Source of the DNA: Salvelinus alpinus
Taxonomy: Eukaryota > Chordata > Actinopteri > Salmoniformes > Salmonidae
Direction: 5' to 3'
DNA length: 64,000 nucleotides
Assembly: GCF_045679555.1 (NCBI RefSeq)
Contig: NC_092092.1
Span: 24,480,969-24,544,968, forward strand
This document shows positions 32,726 to 45,507 of the stretch, one piece after another. The number at the start of each line of letters is the position of its first letter. Positions within the stretch are counted from its first letter, which is position 1. The notes beneath the pieces are model-generated. The model was not told where the DNA came from. It was given only the letters and a program-made list of their open reading frames with translations, and made no database searches. The position numbers were made by a program, and so were the translations under genes.

Positions 32726-33690
32726 TGACACACTCCCTCTAAACATAAAGCTACTTTGAGATGGAATAAAACATTTAAACACCCCATGCCTCCACTCCAC
32801 CACTTGGAAGAATTTCAACAGACTGTTTCAAAATAACCTCTATGCTGAGGTCAAATAGTTTATGTTTAACTCATCGTTTGTGTGGTGGGCTTCAAAGAAA
32901 GCATGAGAAAGACCGATGGACTGCTAGCTCTAGTAATCAATCCATCATTTGGTCATCATATTAGTTCCGCTCTGACTGTGTAATGACGGAGGATTTTGTC
33001 TGCATCACATGTTTTTTGCGGGGTTATTTTTTTTCCGGTTTTTGATGGTAAAGGTCAGATACATCAGTAGGCTGCCTAAGGAGAGGTTTAACACCACCCT
33101 GATCCCTTTGCACAGACGCTGCTGCTGTGTGTGAGAGCTCTTGTTTTCCACCAGCTTTGTTAAAACAATAGAGCTAACTGACCTTTGCCACTTTTTTAGA
33201 TTTTTGTATTCTCTCTCCTTTTCCACCAAGCTGTGAAGTGAATTCACTGGGGAGCCTTATTATGAGGATGGAAAGTCCCTTGTTGAATCGCTTGGTCGGA
33301 TCAGGATGGCACGAGAGCAGCCCTGATGGGTTTCATTCATTCTGCGTTGGATTCAAATGAATATTTAACTAGGTGGCACTGTTTAATAGTTAATTTCCTT
33401 CAATTCTGTCTGTGTGAGCTGCGGGGTGCCAATCCATGTCAAACTGTACACGACTGGATCTTATGCAGCTTGAGAGAGACCGGAGGAGACCGACGCTTGC
33501 CTTTGATAATGCTGTAAAGGAGACCATAGATCTGTGTCCTCAAGAGAAACGCCCGGGGAAAAGAGGGGCCTTGGCTAGTTAAATTATTAGCTTTGTAATC
33601 ACTGGTGTGGAGGGCTGCAATATTATGAGATCCACTGATATTTTCTTTGTCTTTGTTTTTATGATGAAATCCGAAGTAAATGGCCTATAT
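32726..33690 (+). other. Intron DNA, nothing recognised
   Basis: No gene, repeat family or splice-bounded open frame found. Confidence 0.4.
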
Positions 33691-33985
33691 TTTACATTTA
33701 CATTTACATTTAAGTCATTTAGCAGACGCTCTTATCCAGAGCGACTTACAAATTGGTGCATTCACCTTATGACATCCAGTGGAACAGCCACTTTACAATA
33801 GTGCATCTAAATATTTTAAGGGGGGGGGGGGGGGGTGAGAAGGATTACTTTATCCTATCCTAGGTATTCCTTAAAGAGGTGGGGTTTCAGGTGTCTCCGG
33901 AAGGTGGTGATTGACTCCGCTGTCCTGGCGTCGTGAGGGAGTTTGTTCCACCATTGGGGGGCCAGGCTATATAGGCTAACTGTAT
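33691..33985. repeat. Dispersed teleost repeat (TTTAGCAGACGCTCTTATCC type)
   Basis: Contains TCATTTAGCAGACGCTCTTA and AGAGCGACTTACAAATTGG, then GAGGTGGGGTTTCAGGTG and GGTGGTGATTGACTCCGC. A 16-base G tract (33820-33835) lies inside. The first block recurs at 36.84 kb. Confidence 0.7.
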
Positions 33986-34454
33986 TGACCTCCCCACCTC
34001 ACAGTTGAAATTAATGCACCTACATTCATGACTGTTCTAGAACAAACACAGTAAGCCAGCCAATCCAATGACGCAAAATGTTCTAGGAATAACAGATTAT
34101 TTTCTCAAAACACGCACATTAATAAAATATATGTACAGAAACCGTTGAGTTGCTGGTGGCAGTGAATCACATGCACATTGGAGCAATCATACAGTAAATA
34201 CAGCATGCATCACGTCTGGCCAATCTGAGTGTGAACCAACAGGAAGAAATCTTGAGTTGCAATGCAAGTGTGCTCACTGATTTCAAATCATTACAAAGTA
34301 GTTTAGGAGGCAGGTGGTTAGGAAAATGACCCTAAACAAATGTGTGGTCGGACCACGGTCATTTCTGGTATCCATTGACTTGCTCCTTTTAATGTAAGTC
34401 CATAGTCCAGGCCTTCTTTGGGAGAAGCTGAACTGATGAAGCTTCATATCCTCA
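33986..34454 (+). other. Intron DNA, nothing recognised
   Basis: No gene or clear repeat seen. Confidence 0.4.
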
Positions 34455-34672
34455 CAAGTGGCGCAGCTGTCTAAGGCACCATCTCCGTGTTAGAGGTGTC
34501 ACTACAGACACCCTGGTTCAAATCCAGGCTGTATCACCACCGGCCGTGATTGGGAGTCCCATAGGGCGGCGCACAATTGGCCCAGCGTCTTCCATGTATG
34601 GCTGGGGTAGGCCGTCATTGTAAATAAGAATATGTTCTTAGCTGACTTGCCTAGTTAAATAAAGGTTAAATA
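34455..34672 (+). repeat. tRNA-derived SINE, copy 2
   Basis: Same family as 25790-26012. The A-box-like AGTGGCGCAGCTGTCTAAGG and an intact B box GGTTCAAATCCAGGC are present, followed by TGGGAGTCCCATAGGGCGGC and the tail GACTTGCCTAGTTAAATAAAGG. Its 5' end is slightly truncated. Confidence 0.85.
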
Positions 34673-35126
34673 TATATCTTTTAAACCCTGAACTACCCCT
34701 GATATTTTCACTCATGCCACTTGACTTCCTTCTTTGCCCTATTCACCTGAGTCCAACCTATTGGTCTTTTTTCAGCTCTATGTTGCAAGCAACACTACAG
34801 CGCCAGAGTGGTGTTTTTGACAACTGTTTAAACGTTTTGGATGTCAAAATTGGCTGGTTTTGTTGTGAAGACAAGTGGATGATTAGTGGTTTCAAGTAAA
34901 TCAGCTTTTCAGGCAGCCTGAAGCACTGTAACCTTAACATGGGTCAAGGGTTTGTGGTTTTCCCTCAATTGACCAATTGGACCATTTTCAAGAGGTCTTG
35001 TTGCATTAGTTTGCCCTTTAACCTCATGAGCTCTTGTAGTCATACAGTAGCCTAATCTAACCTATATGACTACAATATTACAGTAGCCTAGCCTATACGA
35101 TTACAGTAGCCTAGCCTATACGACAT

Positions 35127-35560
35127 GACCAAAAGTATATGGACACCTGCTCGTTGAACATCTCATACCAAAATCATGGACATTAATATGGAGGTGGGTG
35201 TCACCCCTTTGCTGCTATAACAGCATCTACTCTTCCATTTAGCCATAAAAGCATTAGTGAGGTCAGGCACTGATGTTGGGCGATTAGGTCTGGCTTTTAC
35301 AGTCGGCGTTCCAATTCATCCCAAAGGTGTTCGATGGGGTTGTGGTCAGGGCTCTGTGCAGGCCGGTGAAGTTCTTCCATGAAACAGGAGATGGCCTCCC
35401 CTAAACTTTTGCCACAAAGTTGGAAGCACAGAATTGTCTAAAACGTTACAGCGTACAATGACATTCAAGATTTCCCTTCACTGGGCCTAAGGGGCCTAGC
35501 CCGAACCATGAAAAAAGGCCCCATACCATTATTCCTCCTCCACCAAACTTTACAGTTTGG
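35127..35560 (-). mobile_element. Tc1-like transposon fragment (family B)
   Basis: The left end is AAAAGTATATGGACACCTGCTC. The homology to the 10.3 and 59.0 kb copies continues through GCTGCTATAACAGCATCTAC and CAATTCATCCCAAAGGTGTT, and stops at ACCAAACTTTACAG. The transposase would be on the minus strand but no long frame is open. Confidence 0.75.
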
Positions 35561-36835
35561 TAGAAGTGACCTGCAGTATTAAAGTATGGGCATCTTTGTG
35601 TTGCAAGTGCCAGAATAAAATTGGCTATCCAGGTACATTTTACAACTGTGAGTCAGACCGCTGAGAATACTTTCATGGGAATTGCCCCAGGAGGATCCAC
35701 GACGAGTCATCAGCTTCTTTGATCAAAGGCGTGTGTTTGCAGCGACACACACTTCTCCCTCGCACGCAAGGTGTCTCTCTGCTCTCTCATCGCCCTGGTC
35801 TGTTTATTGTACACACACTTGTCTACAATAGAACCAGCCGTCACCCAGAGAGGAAGACTTCATGACTTACTCGCTGAATGACTGGGCAGGCAGCTCTCTG
35901 TCTCAACTCAGCCTTACAGGTTCTGACAAAGTGCTGTGATTATGGGCTTCAGTGACCAGCGAGACATGCAGCAGGCCACCAGCTACGGACCTGAGTCAGA
36001 GATGAAACAAACCACCACCCTGTACCGGTCTGTCACCAGAGAGCGGGTTATTTTCTTCCCCTCAGCGATTTCGACCAAGAAATGGCACGCAAAATGCAAA
36101 CGCAGTTACAGCTTTGAGTGCAATCATTTCTCTTTTTCCTCTTTTTCATTTCTTACATATTCCCTTCTTCCACAGCGGTTTTATTTTGAGCAGTTTGAAA
36201 CAGCTGTCAATATAATTACAAATGGTCGAACAGAGAAGGACAGCAAACAATTCTTTCTTCCTAATTTAAGTCTATGGTGACAAAATGACGAGACCGACCC
36301 CATACCTGTATGACAGTGCAGTTGCTTGAGTCATACAGTAAACGGATAGGGATGGTTTCCCAGACCCAGATTGAAACAAATGATTGGACTAAAAAGCATG
36401 CTAAATGGACAATCCTAGAAGAGGCTTATGTTATTAATCTGGGTCTGGGAAACTGGCCCTGATAATGTCAAATACCATACCTCATGTCTGAGTTCTCTTA
36501 CACATGGAAATGGATATGACTGGTCAGCACCTTGGTGGTCCTCTCTAGAGGTGCCTGCTTGTGCAGCCAGTGTGGTGAAGTGGCCCCTTTCTAGTCTGAA
36601 GGACACACTGGCCCTACCGTCACTCAGCACCTGAGTGTGTGTGGATAATGGGCTACTGCTGAGTATGCACTCCTTTTAGACGTGTTCCTCTGACTCTCCT
36701 CATTGCACTAAGATGCACTCTCAGTCCGCAGCACTAACACGTTGAGGCCATAAGTTCACATCATGCATGTTTTAATGGGCAGCCCCTTCGCGGACCCCTT
36801 TGTGCGTTATCGGAGGAGGTTCCTTTACTGCCCTT
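35561..36835 (+). other. Intron DNA, no gene recognised
   Basis: The open frame at 35936-36280 has no recognisable domain and no supporting splice sites. Nothing else is identified. Confidence 0.35.
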
Positions 36836-36837
36836 TG

Positions 36838-37074
36838 TTACATTTGAGTCATTTAGCAGACGCTCTTATCCGGAGCGACTTACAGGAGCAATTAGGTTTA
36901 AGTGCCTTACTCAGGTAGCCTTGTACAAACCATCCTGATCTCTCAAGCTCACATTCTGTTGCCCAGGGGCACATAGACAGATTTTTCACCTAATAGGCTC
37001 GGGGATTCGAAGCGGCGACCTTTCGGTTACTGACCCAACACTCTTAACCGCTAGGCTACCTGCTGCCTTGTGGA
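36838..37074 (-). repeat. Composite repeat: TTTAGCAGACGC block plus tRNA-like SINE head (antisense)
   Basis: The left part has TTAGCAGACGCTCTTATCCG. The right part, read on the minus strand, starts GGCAGCAGGTAGCCTAGCGG TTAAGAGTG and contains TTCGAATCCCCGAGCC, with tRNA A- and B-box-like blocks as in the HpaI-type SINE head. Confidence 0.65.
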
Positions 37075-39510
37075 AGGTTGTGTTACTGAAGTACTGCTGT
37101 TAAACCTTTCCACTCTGATGGAAAGAAGGTTTTTACCATTGTATTCCCCATCAACATTTCCCACAAACTACAGCACAGAAAACTACAGTAATTTCATCCA
37201 TGAGGGAGCCGTTTCTTGAACAACACGTGTTGCATATTTGATCTAGCAAGTCTGCATCCAAGGACGGCTCTTTGTTATTATTGAGTAGTCAGAAATTGCC
37301 GAGTTTTTACAATGAAATTACAAAATAATAACTTAAGCACTGGTGCAGAACTTTCAATTACCATGCTAGGATGGCCAATCTGAGAACATGCGTATCTTCT
37401 GTGTGATACTATGTTACAAGGATCAGTGAAAGTAAAATAGGATAGGACATTAATGATATCACTTGCTAGTTCTGTCATCGTTGAAAGATTACAATTAAGC
37501 CATTTTCCCCTTTGGTCTGCTTCTAAGGTTGGTTTACCGTATTGGATCAGATTAGATGAATATCTAGCCTTGTCAGGCGCATCAGGGTAGTTGTTGCTTG
37601 TCTGTTCTAATTAACAACATTTGTGCATAGTTAAATGTGCACCAGAGTGGAAATTCAGACTAGGTGAGTGCTCACAAACAAAGCTTACGTGGGCCAAAAT
37701 TTGAGTCTCAAGACTCAAGCATTGTTATATGCCTAGGGATTTCTATCTAGGCCTAAATCTTGATTGCAGTAGCATCCTCTGTGCTTCTGTATTGATGAAT
37801 CTCAAACCTTCCATTCAGCTCCGCCCTCTTGTTTTCCGCTTGAGAAATGTTTTATAAAGCATAGGCGTAATTGTTTACATGCTCTTATGTTTGGAAAGGA
37901 TGTCGCAGAGGATTGGTTCCATTGAAACGTATCTCATGTACCTTAGCCAAGGCATTGATGGTGAACTAGGCTACTAGTGACACAGTTTTAAGGAATGACC
38001 AGGTAGTGGTTGCCATAAAAACACAGAGACCCAATGTTCCCAAATCTAGGTCATTTATTAAGCATCTACCACTTTAAGATCTGTTTTGCTACTTCCTTAG
38101 TCGTCGTCTCCTACCCATGGTTGATTTTTACCCCCATAGGGTCTAATGTAGTGCACTATACAGGGAATAGGGTACCATTTGGGGGATACCACTTGTTTGT
38201 TCTCAAACTCCCCTCTCCCCTCTCGAAGGTAGCTAACACAGCCAACGGCAAACAGGACCCCTCCATTTAATGTTGAGATGCGTGGATAATTAACAAAAGC
38301 AGCACTGTTTTATGGTGTTGCCCACCAGCCAACACTTCATGCTAATTTTACCTCAGTCAAGCAGCTTATGGGGCAAGGGCATCGCTGCTGCCTGGAAAAC
38401 CAAGATGGCTGCCTGGCAGCATTGACCAAGAACTGTCCTCATGCCTTGGGCCTTGTCTGGGACTGTCCTCGAGCTTTGGTTGCACCTGATGCCATATGAA
38501 CCTTGGCTTCGTTTAGTCAGGATTGTTTTGGCGGGAGGCTTAATGTATTAATGACCAAGTTGTTCTGATGTGCTAATGATGGAGCTGTAACACTTCTAGA
38601 TAGCACAAAGGAGATTTAAAGTGATTTTGCGGTACAGCAGATGGTGAGAGTGGATTAGCAACAACAAAAAATAATCTAGGGTATTTTAGCATAAAGATGT
38701 GCCTTGTCAAACCGTCCCAATGCTTCAAGGCATCTACTGACCTGTGAGGTATTAGGGCTTTGAGGTTTGGAAATATCATTGTCTGGGTGTTGCTAGCTAT
38801 ATTTCTGGACAGATTTGGACATCATGTCACTTTTTGGAACACCCTCTACCTCTAAGAATTTCCTACAAAGCACAGTCTGCGCAGTAATGCAAGGTCCTGT
38901 TCTAGACAGGCCAGCATTATGTTGCGCTTAGTCTGAACCAGTGTTAATTTAGTCAACAATAACTATCATGAAAAATACTCGGCAGCTACCTATTTTTTCC
39001 CGACTAAAACTATGACGAGATGCCCTGGGGGGCAAAAAAATATTATTACAGATTACTTTTCATTTTAGTCTCCAAAAATGTGACGAGTGGGCATTTGACT
39101 TGAAGCTCCTTCATCTGTTTTGTCCAATCATAAGCATGCATGCATGCAGAATCTTTCAGTTGGCTGTCTAATTGAGCAGATCTGCCCAGCTATCCCACGC
39201 AGCTATCAGGCGGTCACTTCAATCACTCATCAATCTTTTGAACTGATGCGAAGCCAGGACACTTGACTTGTAAATAACTCAAAATCTCTCTTACTTTCAT
39301 GTAGGCTATTTTGCTTTGATCACATCAGAAGCTCTATTTTCCCATGCACGCTGTTATTCATTCATTTGTGTTGACGCGGTCCGCAAAATTCGAGTTGTAG
39401 TTGCTTTTTTCCTATGGGGAAAAACAAATGCTATTTGTTGACTATTAGGAGTACAGTAATATTTCTTGCATTTTTGTATAGCTCAAATTCCCCCCTCTTC
39501 AAGGAAAGCA
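37075..39510 (+). other. Presumed intron 4, no gene recognised
   Basis: A half copy of the short palindromic repeat lies at 38139-38187 (AGTGCACTATACAGGGAATA). No exon or domain is seen. Confidence 0.35.
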
Positions 39511-40796
39511 GTAGTGATGGGGGAGAAATCGATAGTTATATATCGGGATATTATTTGTGACGATTATATTGTATAGTGTTGACAGTATTGCAATATTTGT
39601 TATTTTGAGCTAGTTGGCTGTACCTGCACCAAAACTCCAGTATTTTTCCTTCATAATTTGTTCTTAATCTTCTTTTTGAAATAAGGAGCCAATTTTGTTT
39701 TCAGCGCTTTTATTTCCATGACTGAGCAAAACTTGTTTTCTCATGGCTCTCTCTTGTCCCTCTGCAGCAGACACATGGTGAGCAATATGTTTGGAACATC
39801 GAATTGCAATAAAATCACAGGATCGAGTTGCAGTACAAATGCTATATTGCAGTGCCATCAAATATTGCAGTGCCATCAGAAAGTAGTCATACCTCTTTTT
39901 CCCAATTTTGTTATGTTACAGCCTGAGTTTAAAATTGTTTAAATTGCTATTTTTGGGTCACTGGGCAAGGCACAATACCCCCATAATTTCAAAGTGGAAT
40001 TACGTATTTAGAAATGTTTATAAATTACTAAATTAAAGCTGTAATGTCTTAAGTCATTTAGTATTCAACCCTGTTTGTTGAGCCTAAATACATTCAGGAG
40101 TAAAAATGTGCTTAAGTCACATAATAACTTGCATGGACTCACTCTGTGTGCAATAATATTGTTTAACCTGGTTCAGTCTTTCCACCAGACACTGGGAGAT
40201 GAATTCACCTTTCAGCAGGACAATAACTTAAAACACAAGGCCAAATCTACCCTGGAGTTGCTTACCAAGAAGACGGTGAATGTTCCTGAATGGCTGAGTT
40301 AGTTTTCACTTAACCATTTTCAGGTCTTGCAAAAGATTTGTCTATCAACAATAAATTTGACAGAGCTTTAAGAATTTTGAAAATAATAATGGGCAAATGT
40401 TGCACGATCTTGTGGAAAGCTCTTAGATACTTACCCAGAAAAACGCATAGCTGTCATCGCTGCTAAAGGTTCTTCTACAAAGTATTGACTTTGGGGTGTA
40501 AATACATATAATACATATTTTTCTGGATTTCATTTTCAATCAATTTGCAAACATTTCTCAAAACATGTTTTCACTGTCATTATGGGCTGTTGTGTGTGTA
40601 GATGGCTGATTTAAAAAAATATATTCAATCAGTTATGAATTCAGGCTGTTACATAACTAAATGTGGAATAAGTCCAGGGGTATGAATACTTTCTGAAGGC
40701 ACTGTATAGAATCCTGACAATCACAATATATCGTATCGGCACCGAAATATCATGATAATATGATATTGTGATTTCCCTGGCAATTCCCAGCCCTAG
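39511..40796. repeat. Dispersed repeat R1, copy interrupted by a Tc1-like element
   Basis: The two outer parts, 39511-39867 and 40707-40796, match the uninterrupted R1 copy at 16422-16757 (shared GTACCTGCACCAAAACTCCA, AATATGTTTGGAACATCGAA and, at the right, TTTCCCTGGCAATTCC). Confidence 0.7.
39868..40706 (+). mobile_element. Internally deleted Tc1-like element inside repeat R1
   Basis: The left end CAGTGCCATCAGAAAGTAGT CATACC and the right end GTATGAATACTTTCTGAAGG CACTGTA are inverted copies. About 840 bp remain. The + strand keeps a piece of transposase at 40185-40300 with DEFTFQQDNNLKHKAKSTLE, in which the second D of D-N-D is N, followed by a decayed C-terminus near 40430. Just outside the left end an 18-bp phrase (ATTGCAGTGCCATCA) is duplicated. 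Confidence 0.75.
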
Positions 40797-41387
40797 AAAC
40801 CACTGTTATTTACCCCCTTAACTGTTATGATGGGGAGAAAATCCGAGCCGGAAATTGTTTAACCAAGGCGTTATAGTCTGTAATTATAGCCACAATACCA
40901 ATGTTGCCGGCTAAGGTATATGAGGTGATAGTAGGCCTAGTTGGAGAAGGCTTTCTGAATGTGCACATGATGGAAGGTAGACTAAATATGAATTATTTAA
41001 TAGAAAATAAATAGGCAGACTGTGAATAAAACTAGACATACATTTTCCAGAGTGTTTTATTTGACTGACAACTAAAAGCAGGAAATGATAGTCTGAATAG
41101 CTACCTTAAATACATAGATTGCAATAACTAACGTGCTGTGTGTGACATTTTTGAAGACATATGATCTGTGTGTGCAATGCAGACCAAAAAATGTAGTGAA
41201 ACGACTGGGATGGTGTCACACAAACTAGCTCCAATCTGCTTTCTAAACAAATGTGAGATGCTTGCAAACATGTGACAATACATGAGATGCTACCACAGTC
41301 TACCATTGATCTGTCTAGTCTTCTTGTTCTCTGATCCCAGCTGCGCTCCTCTCCCAGTCAGCTGGCTCTCACCTGGGGCAGACTTAC
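40797..41387 (+). other. Intron DNA, nothing recognised
   Basis: No gene or repeat family identified. Confidence 0.35.
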
Positions 41388-41491
41388 CTGCCAGGCTGGG
41401 GTCCTGGGTGCGGCGATGTAGGGCTGGGAGGTGTGGAGGCGAGAGAGGCCCTGTCTTTCTGGCTGGCCCATGTGGGGTGTCTCTGTGTAGA
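41388..41491 (-). CDS. Possible exon of an unidentified minus-strand gene
   Basis: On the minus strand a 104 bp segment lies between an acceptor-like ACCTGCAG and a perfect donor GGCAG|GTAAGTC. One frame through it reads HMGQPERQGLSRLHTSQPY and then IAAPRTPAWQ, free of stops, and the segment is more G+C-rich than its surroundings. All three frames are open or nearly so, which weakens the case. I do not recognise the protein. If real, it would belong to a gene nested in the presumed cox10 intron on the other strand. It may equally be chance. Confidence 0.18.
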
Positions 41492-42683
41492 CTGCAGGTG
41501 GTCTGGAGGAATGTCCACATGACAGGTAGTAGTGTGTGTAGAAGTTCCCTCTTTAATCCTTCTACTCATTACAGCTCTCCCCATCTCGGGCACACAGCGT
41601 CTGTAATACCACACTTTTGTTTTTGAAATGCAACTTTGTTTTTGCGTTACTTAATCTTTCCCCCTTCCAACAGCGTGAAATTACATTAGTTCTCCCTACA
41701 CTGACGCTTAATAACCGTTTTCCGGATTCTCCATGGCTCACCTGCTAGCTCGCCTCCTCTTAGAAATCTCCCTGTCTCTGTCAACCAAGAACAAAAGAAA
41801 CCTGAAAGCCTTTGGAGTGTGGCAGGCAGGCACCACTATTTGCTGTTTCTTTATCTAAAGGAGCTGCTGCCATTATGTCTGTGGTGTTTTCTCTAGCTTC
41901 ACTAAACCAATAGCTAAACACAGTTAGTTGGTGTCATCTTTTTCATGATCCTTTGTTTTGTTGGCACGCGATGAAAGGGTAGTTATATAATCAAACAGGG
42001 CCTGATCCAGTAGCGCCTTTCGTTGGATCCTCTTGTCTTCGAACTCGATCTGCCTACCTGTTCCTCGTCGCTCAATACAGAAACGTGATACTCCCACAAA
42101 GAAAAATACGACTCCTGAACTTAAACACACACCACCACCACATTTAGCTAGAGATGAAAGGTTCTGTAGCCAGTCATTCAGGTAGGGCAGAGTCTTTTTG
42201 CCCATTCATTTCTTACCCTCATGTTGGTAGTTGCAGGGACTCTGTGATCAGCTGTATTTTTCCCTCCTAGTAGGTGTCTGTGTATGAGAGAGAGACACGT
42301 TTTGTAATGGAGAGGATAGAACTTGAAACTGCCTTTGTTTCTCCTATCCAAATCCTGGGGATTAACTGTTTCCGCTATGTCTGTCTGAAAGTGTCTAATA
42401 AAGTGGGTCTCTATCTTCTTACTCTGGCTTTTTGATGCCTAGAGGCCTTTTATCTGATAGCCTACTTCCTCTTTCTAGTAAATGCTTCCTGACTGATAGA
42501 GGGTAGGTAGTAGAAAAGCAGCTCCAGTTTCATCAGCCAACACTATCCTCAGTACATTATAGCTGTAAAATCACACATGTCAGCAAGCCTGTCCTCAGCC
42601 ATTTAGATGTCCCAGTCCTGAAGTCATGGACCCTGGCTACAGTCCTCTGGGGTCTCCTCTGACTGACTGCTCTCGCTCACTGT

Positions 42684-42720
<37 letters not shown>

Positions 42721-44643
42721 ACAGAGACCCAGACAGACAGAGAGAGCCCACTCAACCTCCCCAAGGCTCTCTCTCTTGCACCATGTCTGTCAAAAACCAT
42801 GTTGTGGCTTTACAGGGACAGACTGTTGACAACTCCGTCTCAGGAGCCATCCAAGGAGCTAACTGGAGTAGATGATGGACAGAGAGAGAGCCTAGGTCTC
42901 TGGGGTGTCGCTCATGAAGTGGACACGGAGAGGCTATGACAGAGACTCACCATTCAGTTTGTCTATTCATGGAGGGACTTCCCATCTGCTTTTGCAAATA
43001 TCATTGTACAATATTATTTATCCTCACTAGTTTTACCCCCTCAGTTCAAACTCCTGTTTCCTGTTTTACCAGTTAATATGCTGCCACCCCCATTGCCAGC
43101 ATTAAATTAACCTTTAACTCATTCCATTTCCTGTCAAGCAAATGCATGTTGAACTAATAGCGGGTTAGTGGGGGGCATCGGATCAATGCAATCTTTCAAC
43201 CCCCTCATATAGAGAGTGGGGGGGAACCACAAATACATCCTGGTTCGTAATTAGAGATTATAAAGATGGTGGGAGGACGTTTATTTTCTTCAACTCTCCA
43301 GCCCCAGTCTCCATGTGATGGTTGAAGGAATCTCTCTCTCCCTCCCACTCCCTCCCTATGTTAGCCATGTTCAGACACAGCCCTGATATTAACCATGTGC
43401 TCTCTGGCAGGCTGGCTCTGTGCTTTACAACACTATATCCTCTTGTTTTCTCTCCCATCAGCATCAAAGCTGCTCTGCTATACTGGAGGATGTGACCTAT
43501 AGTATGTTGAGGAGGACACATCCAAAAACCAGGGATGCATCACAAAAAGACTTGGGGCTTCTGTACTGTTCTGTACGGTGTTGGACTTGGGGCTTCTGTT
43601 TCGTGTGTTATCAGCTGTTTAGTTTACAGAACATGCAGGCAGAGGGAAAGGGAGGGAGAAAGAGGACAAATAAAGGAAGAGCGGGAGGCAGAAGAAAGGC
43701 AGACCTGATTGAGGAATGTGATGGAAGGCAGCGTTAGCTGGGTGTCATTGTGTGAGCGGCAGAGCTGTATGGCTGTTTTCAGAAAGAGCCCTGAGACAAG
43801 GCAGAACACTGGAGGCCTGTGACCCATGTCTCAGCATGCCAGAGCGCTTACCACAATACCCTGATGGAAAAAAAATGGAAAAAATAAACCCAGAAGAATT
43901 GAATAGGTTTTTCTATGAGGGATGTAGGATGTGTGCATGTGTGCCGATGTGTTTGTGTGTCAGAGACTAAGCCGAAGACTATAGGCTGTGTATTTCTATT
44001 GTAGATCACTCAAAAAGATCCAATTAACTAAATAGCCTAATATGTCTGTAAGCCTGTCAGTTTGACATTTTTACCACAAACTCACCAACTTGTCCTGACA
44101 GGCACCTAAGAATGATAGATTTTGTTTGTTTTCTCCATTGCCTCATTGGATTTGTATGAATTTGTCCTTTTTCTTAGCCCTGTATCCAACCAAACCAAAT
44201 ATAATTTCCAAAGTCTGATGTCTAAAACCTTAAATGGACAGGCATTTGTGCTGCCCCCCCCCCCCCCCCCAGTTCAGCTGTGTTATAATAGAAATTGGGT
44301 AGTGCATCATCAGTTTTCCTTTGCTGGAAGGGGGCCCTGAGTGACAAAGATTAGGGAACACTGTTAGTTCTCCCTGTGTTCTTCGCTGAGAGTTCCATGA
44401 TGTTCCATCAGCTTGATGAATGACCCTGTCCAGGTGAATGACTGGAAATAACTGTGAGTCGCTGGTGTCCACGGCTTCAACACAAACCTGCCAGAGGTGC
44501 TGACGGGCCCCGTCATGTTTAGAGAGATCAGGCCAGGGAGGCCCTCGTTCAGATGTTTGACACGTGTCGCCTCAGACTGAATTGGTAGAACTCCCAAGAG
44601 GAGCGCCCCACCTCCCTAGACCACCAAGGGCCCACCATATCTG
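41492..44643 (+). other. Presumed intron 4 with simple repeats
   Basis: No gene recognised. A CA microsatellite lies at 42685-42719 and a 17-base C tract at 44254-44270. The rest looks single-copy. Open frames on both strands lack domains. Confidence 0.4.
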
Positions 44644-44770
44644 GGTTGTATTCATTAGGGCACACCGTAGCAAAATGTTTTGTAACAGAAAACGAAATAG
44701 TTTTTCTAATTGGGCAAGTTCAATTAGTTCCTAGTTTTTTCTCTCCATCTGGTGCCGAATGAATACGACC
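44644..44770. repeat. Short inverted-repeat element (about 127 bp)
   Basis: The left end GGTTGTATTCATTAGGGCAC is mirrored at the right end, which reads GGTCGTATTCATTCGGCACC on the minus strand. The same family is seen at 18331-18440. It is probably a MITE. Confidence 0.6.
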
Positions 44771-45507
44771 GAGTGCAGGATTCAGGCTGAACCCTTCCTA
44801 GGAACCTCTTACTGTTCCACACAGCTGGAGGAGAAGGAGGTACTCTAAACACTCTCATTCTCTCCCCCTATACACAGTCATGCACATGCCTGTTCTCTAA
44901 CCAAACTGTTGAGACGTACTATTACAAACTTGCGAAACACATGTCATCTCACTCACACACCTTCACAGTTATTGTCAAGTGATAGTAAAATCCCAGAAAG
45001 TAGTGTATATTTCCCTTCAAAACATGTGAAGTGTTTGGAACATTGGAACGTGCGAGTGTGCACGCATACAACACACACACACCAAGTCTGGGTAAAGACT
45101 AATCTAGTGTGGAGAGTTAATGATTAACAGGAGCCTCAGTGGAATGCTCTTGTTATTAAGTGTGTGTGTGTGTTATCAGTCTGAGACAGAGATGGATATG
45201 GCCGGCCAGCCAGTGCTCCAGAGAAAGGGGTTTGTCCTATTAGCACAATTGATGTTTACAGTGGAGTGAGAATAATGGCAGGCCTATCACCTAGCTAATC
45301 TGGTTCTATACTGTGTTGTTAACTTTGCCATGGTGTTTGGCTGCAGTGAGTCTGATTGGGAGGGAACTGGGAAGGGATTCATTGTTTTCCTTGTAGGGAC
45401 ATCGTACCAAATCAGGTCAGGACGACCAAGGCACTAGCCAAGACAGAGGTTTACACCTGTGACAATGCTTGAAATTGGAACTCGTATTGTGATCATGGAT
45501 TTGCTCA
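44771..45507 (+). other. Intron DNA, nothing recognised
   Basis: Only short CA/GT runs at about 45070 and 45161. Confidence 0.4.

Noticed and set aside
35936..36280. 114-codon + strand frame near a G+C-balanced stretch
   Set aside because: No domain, ends in poly-Phe/Ser low-complexity sequence, no splice sites at sensible positions.
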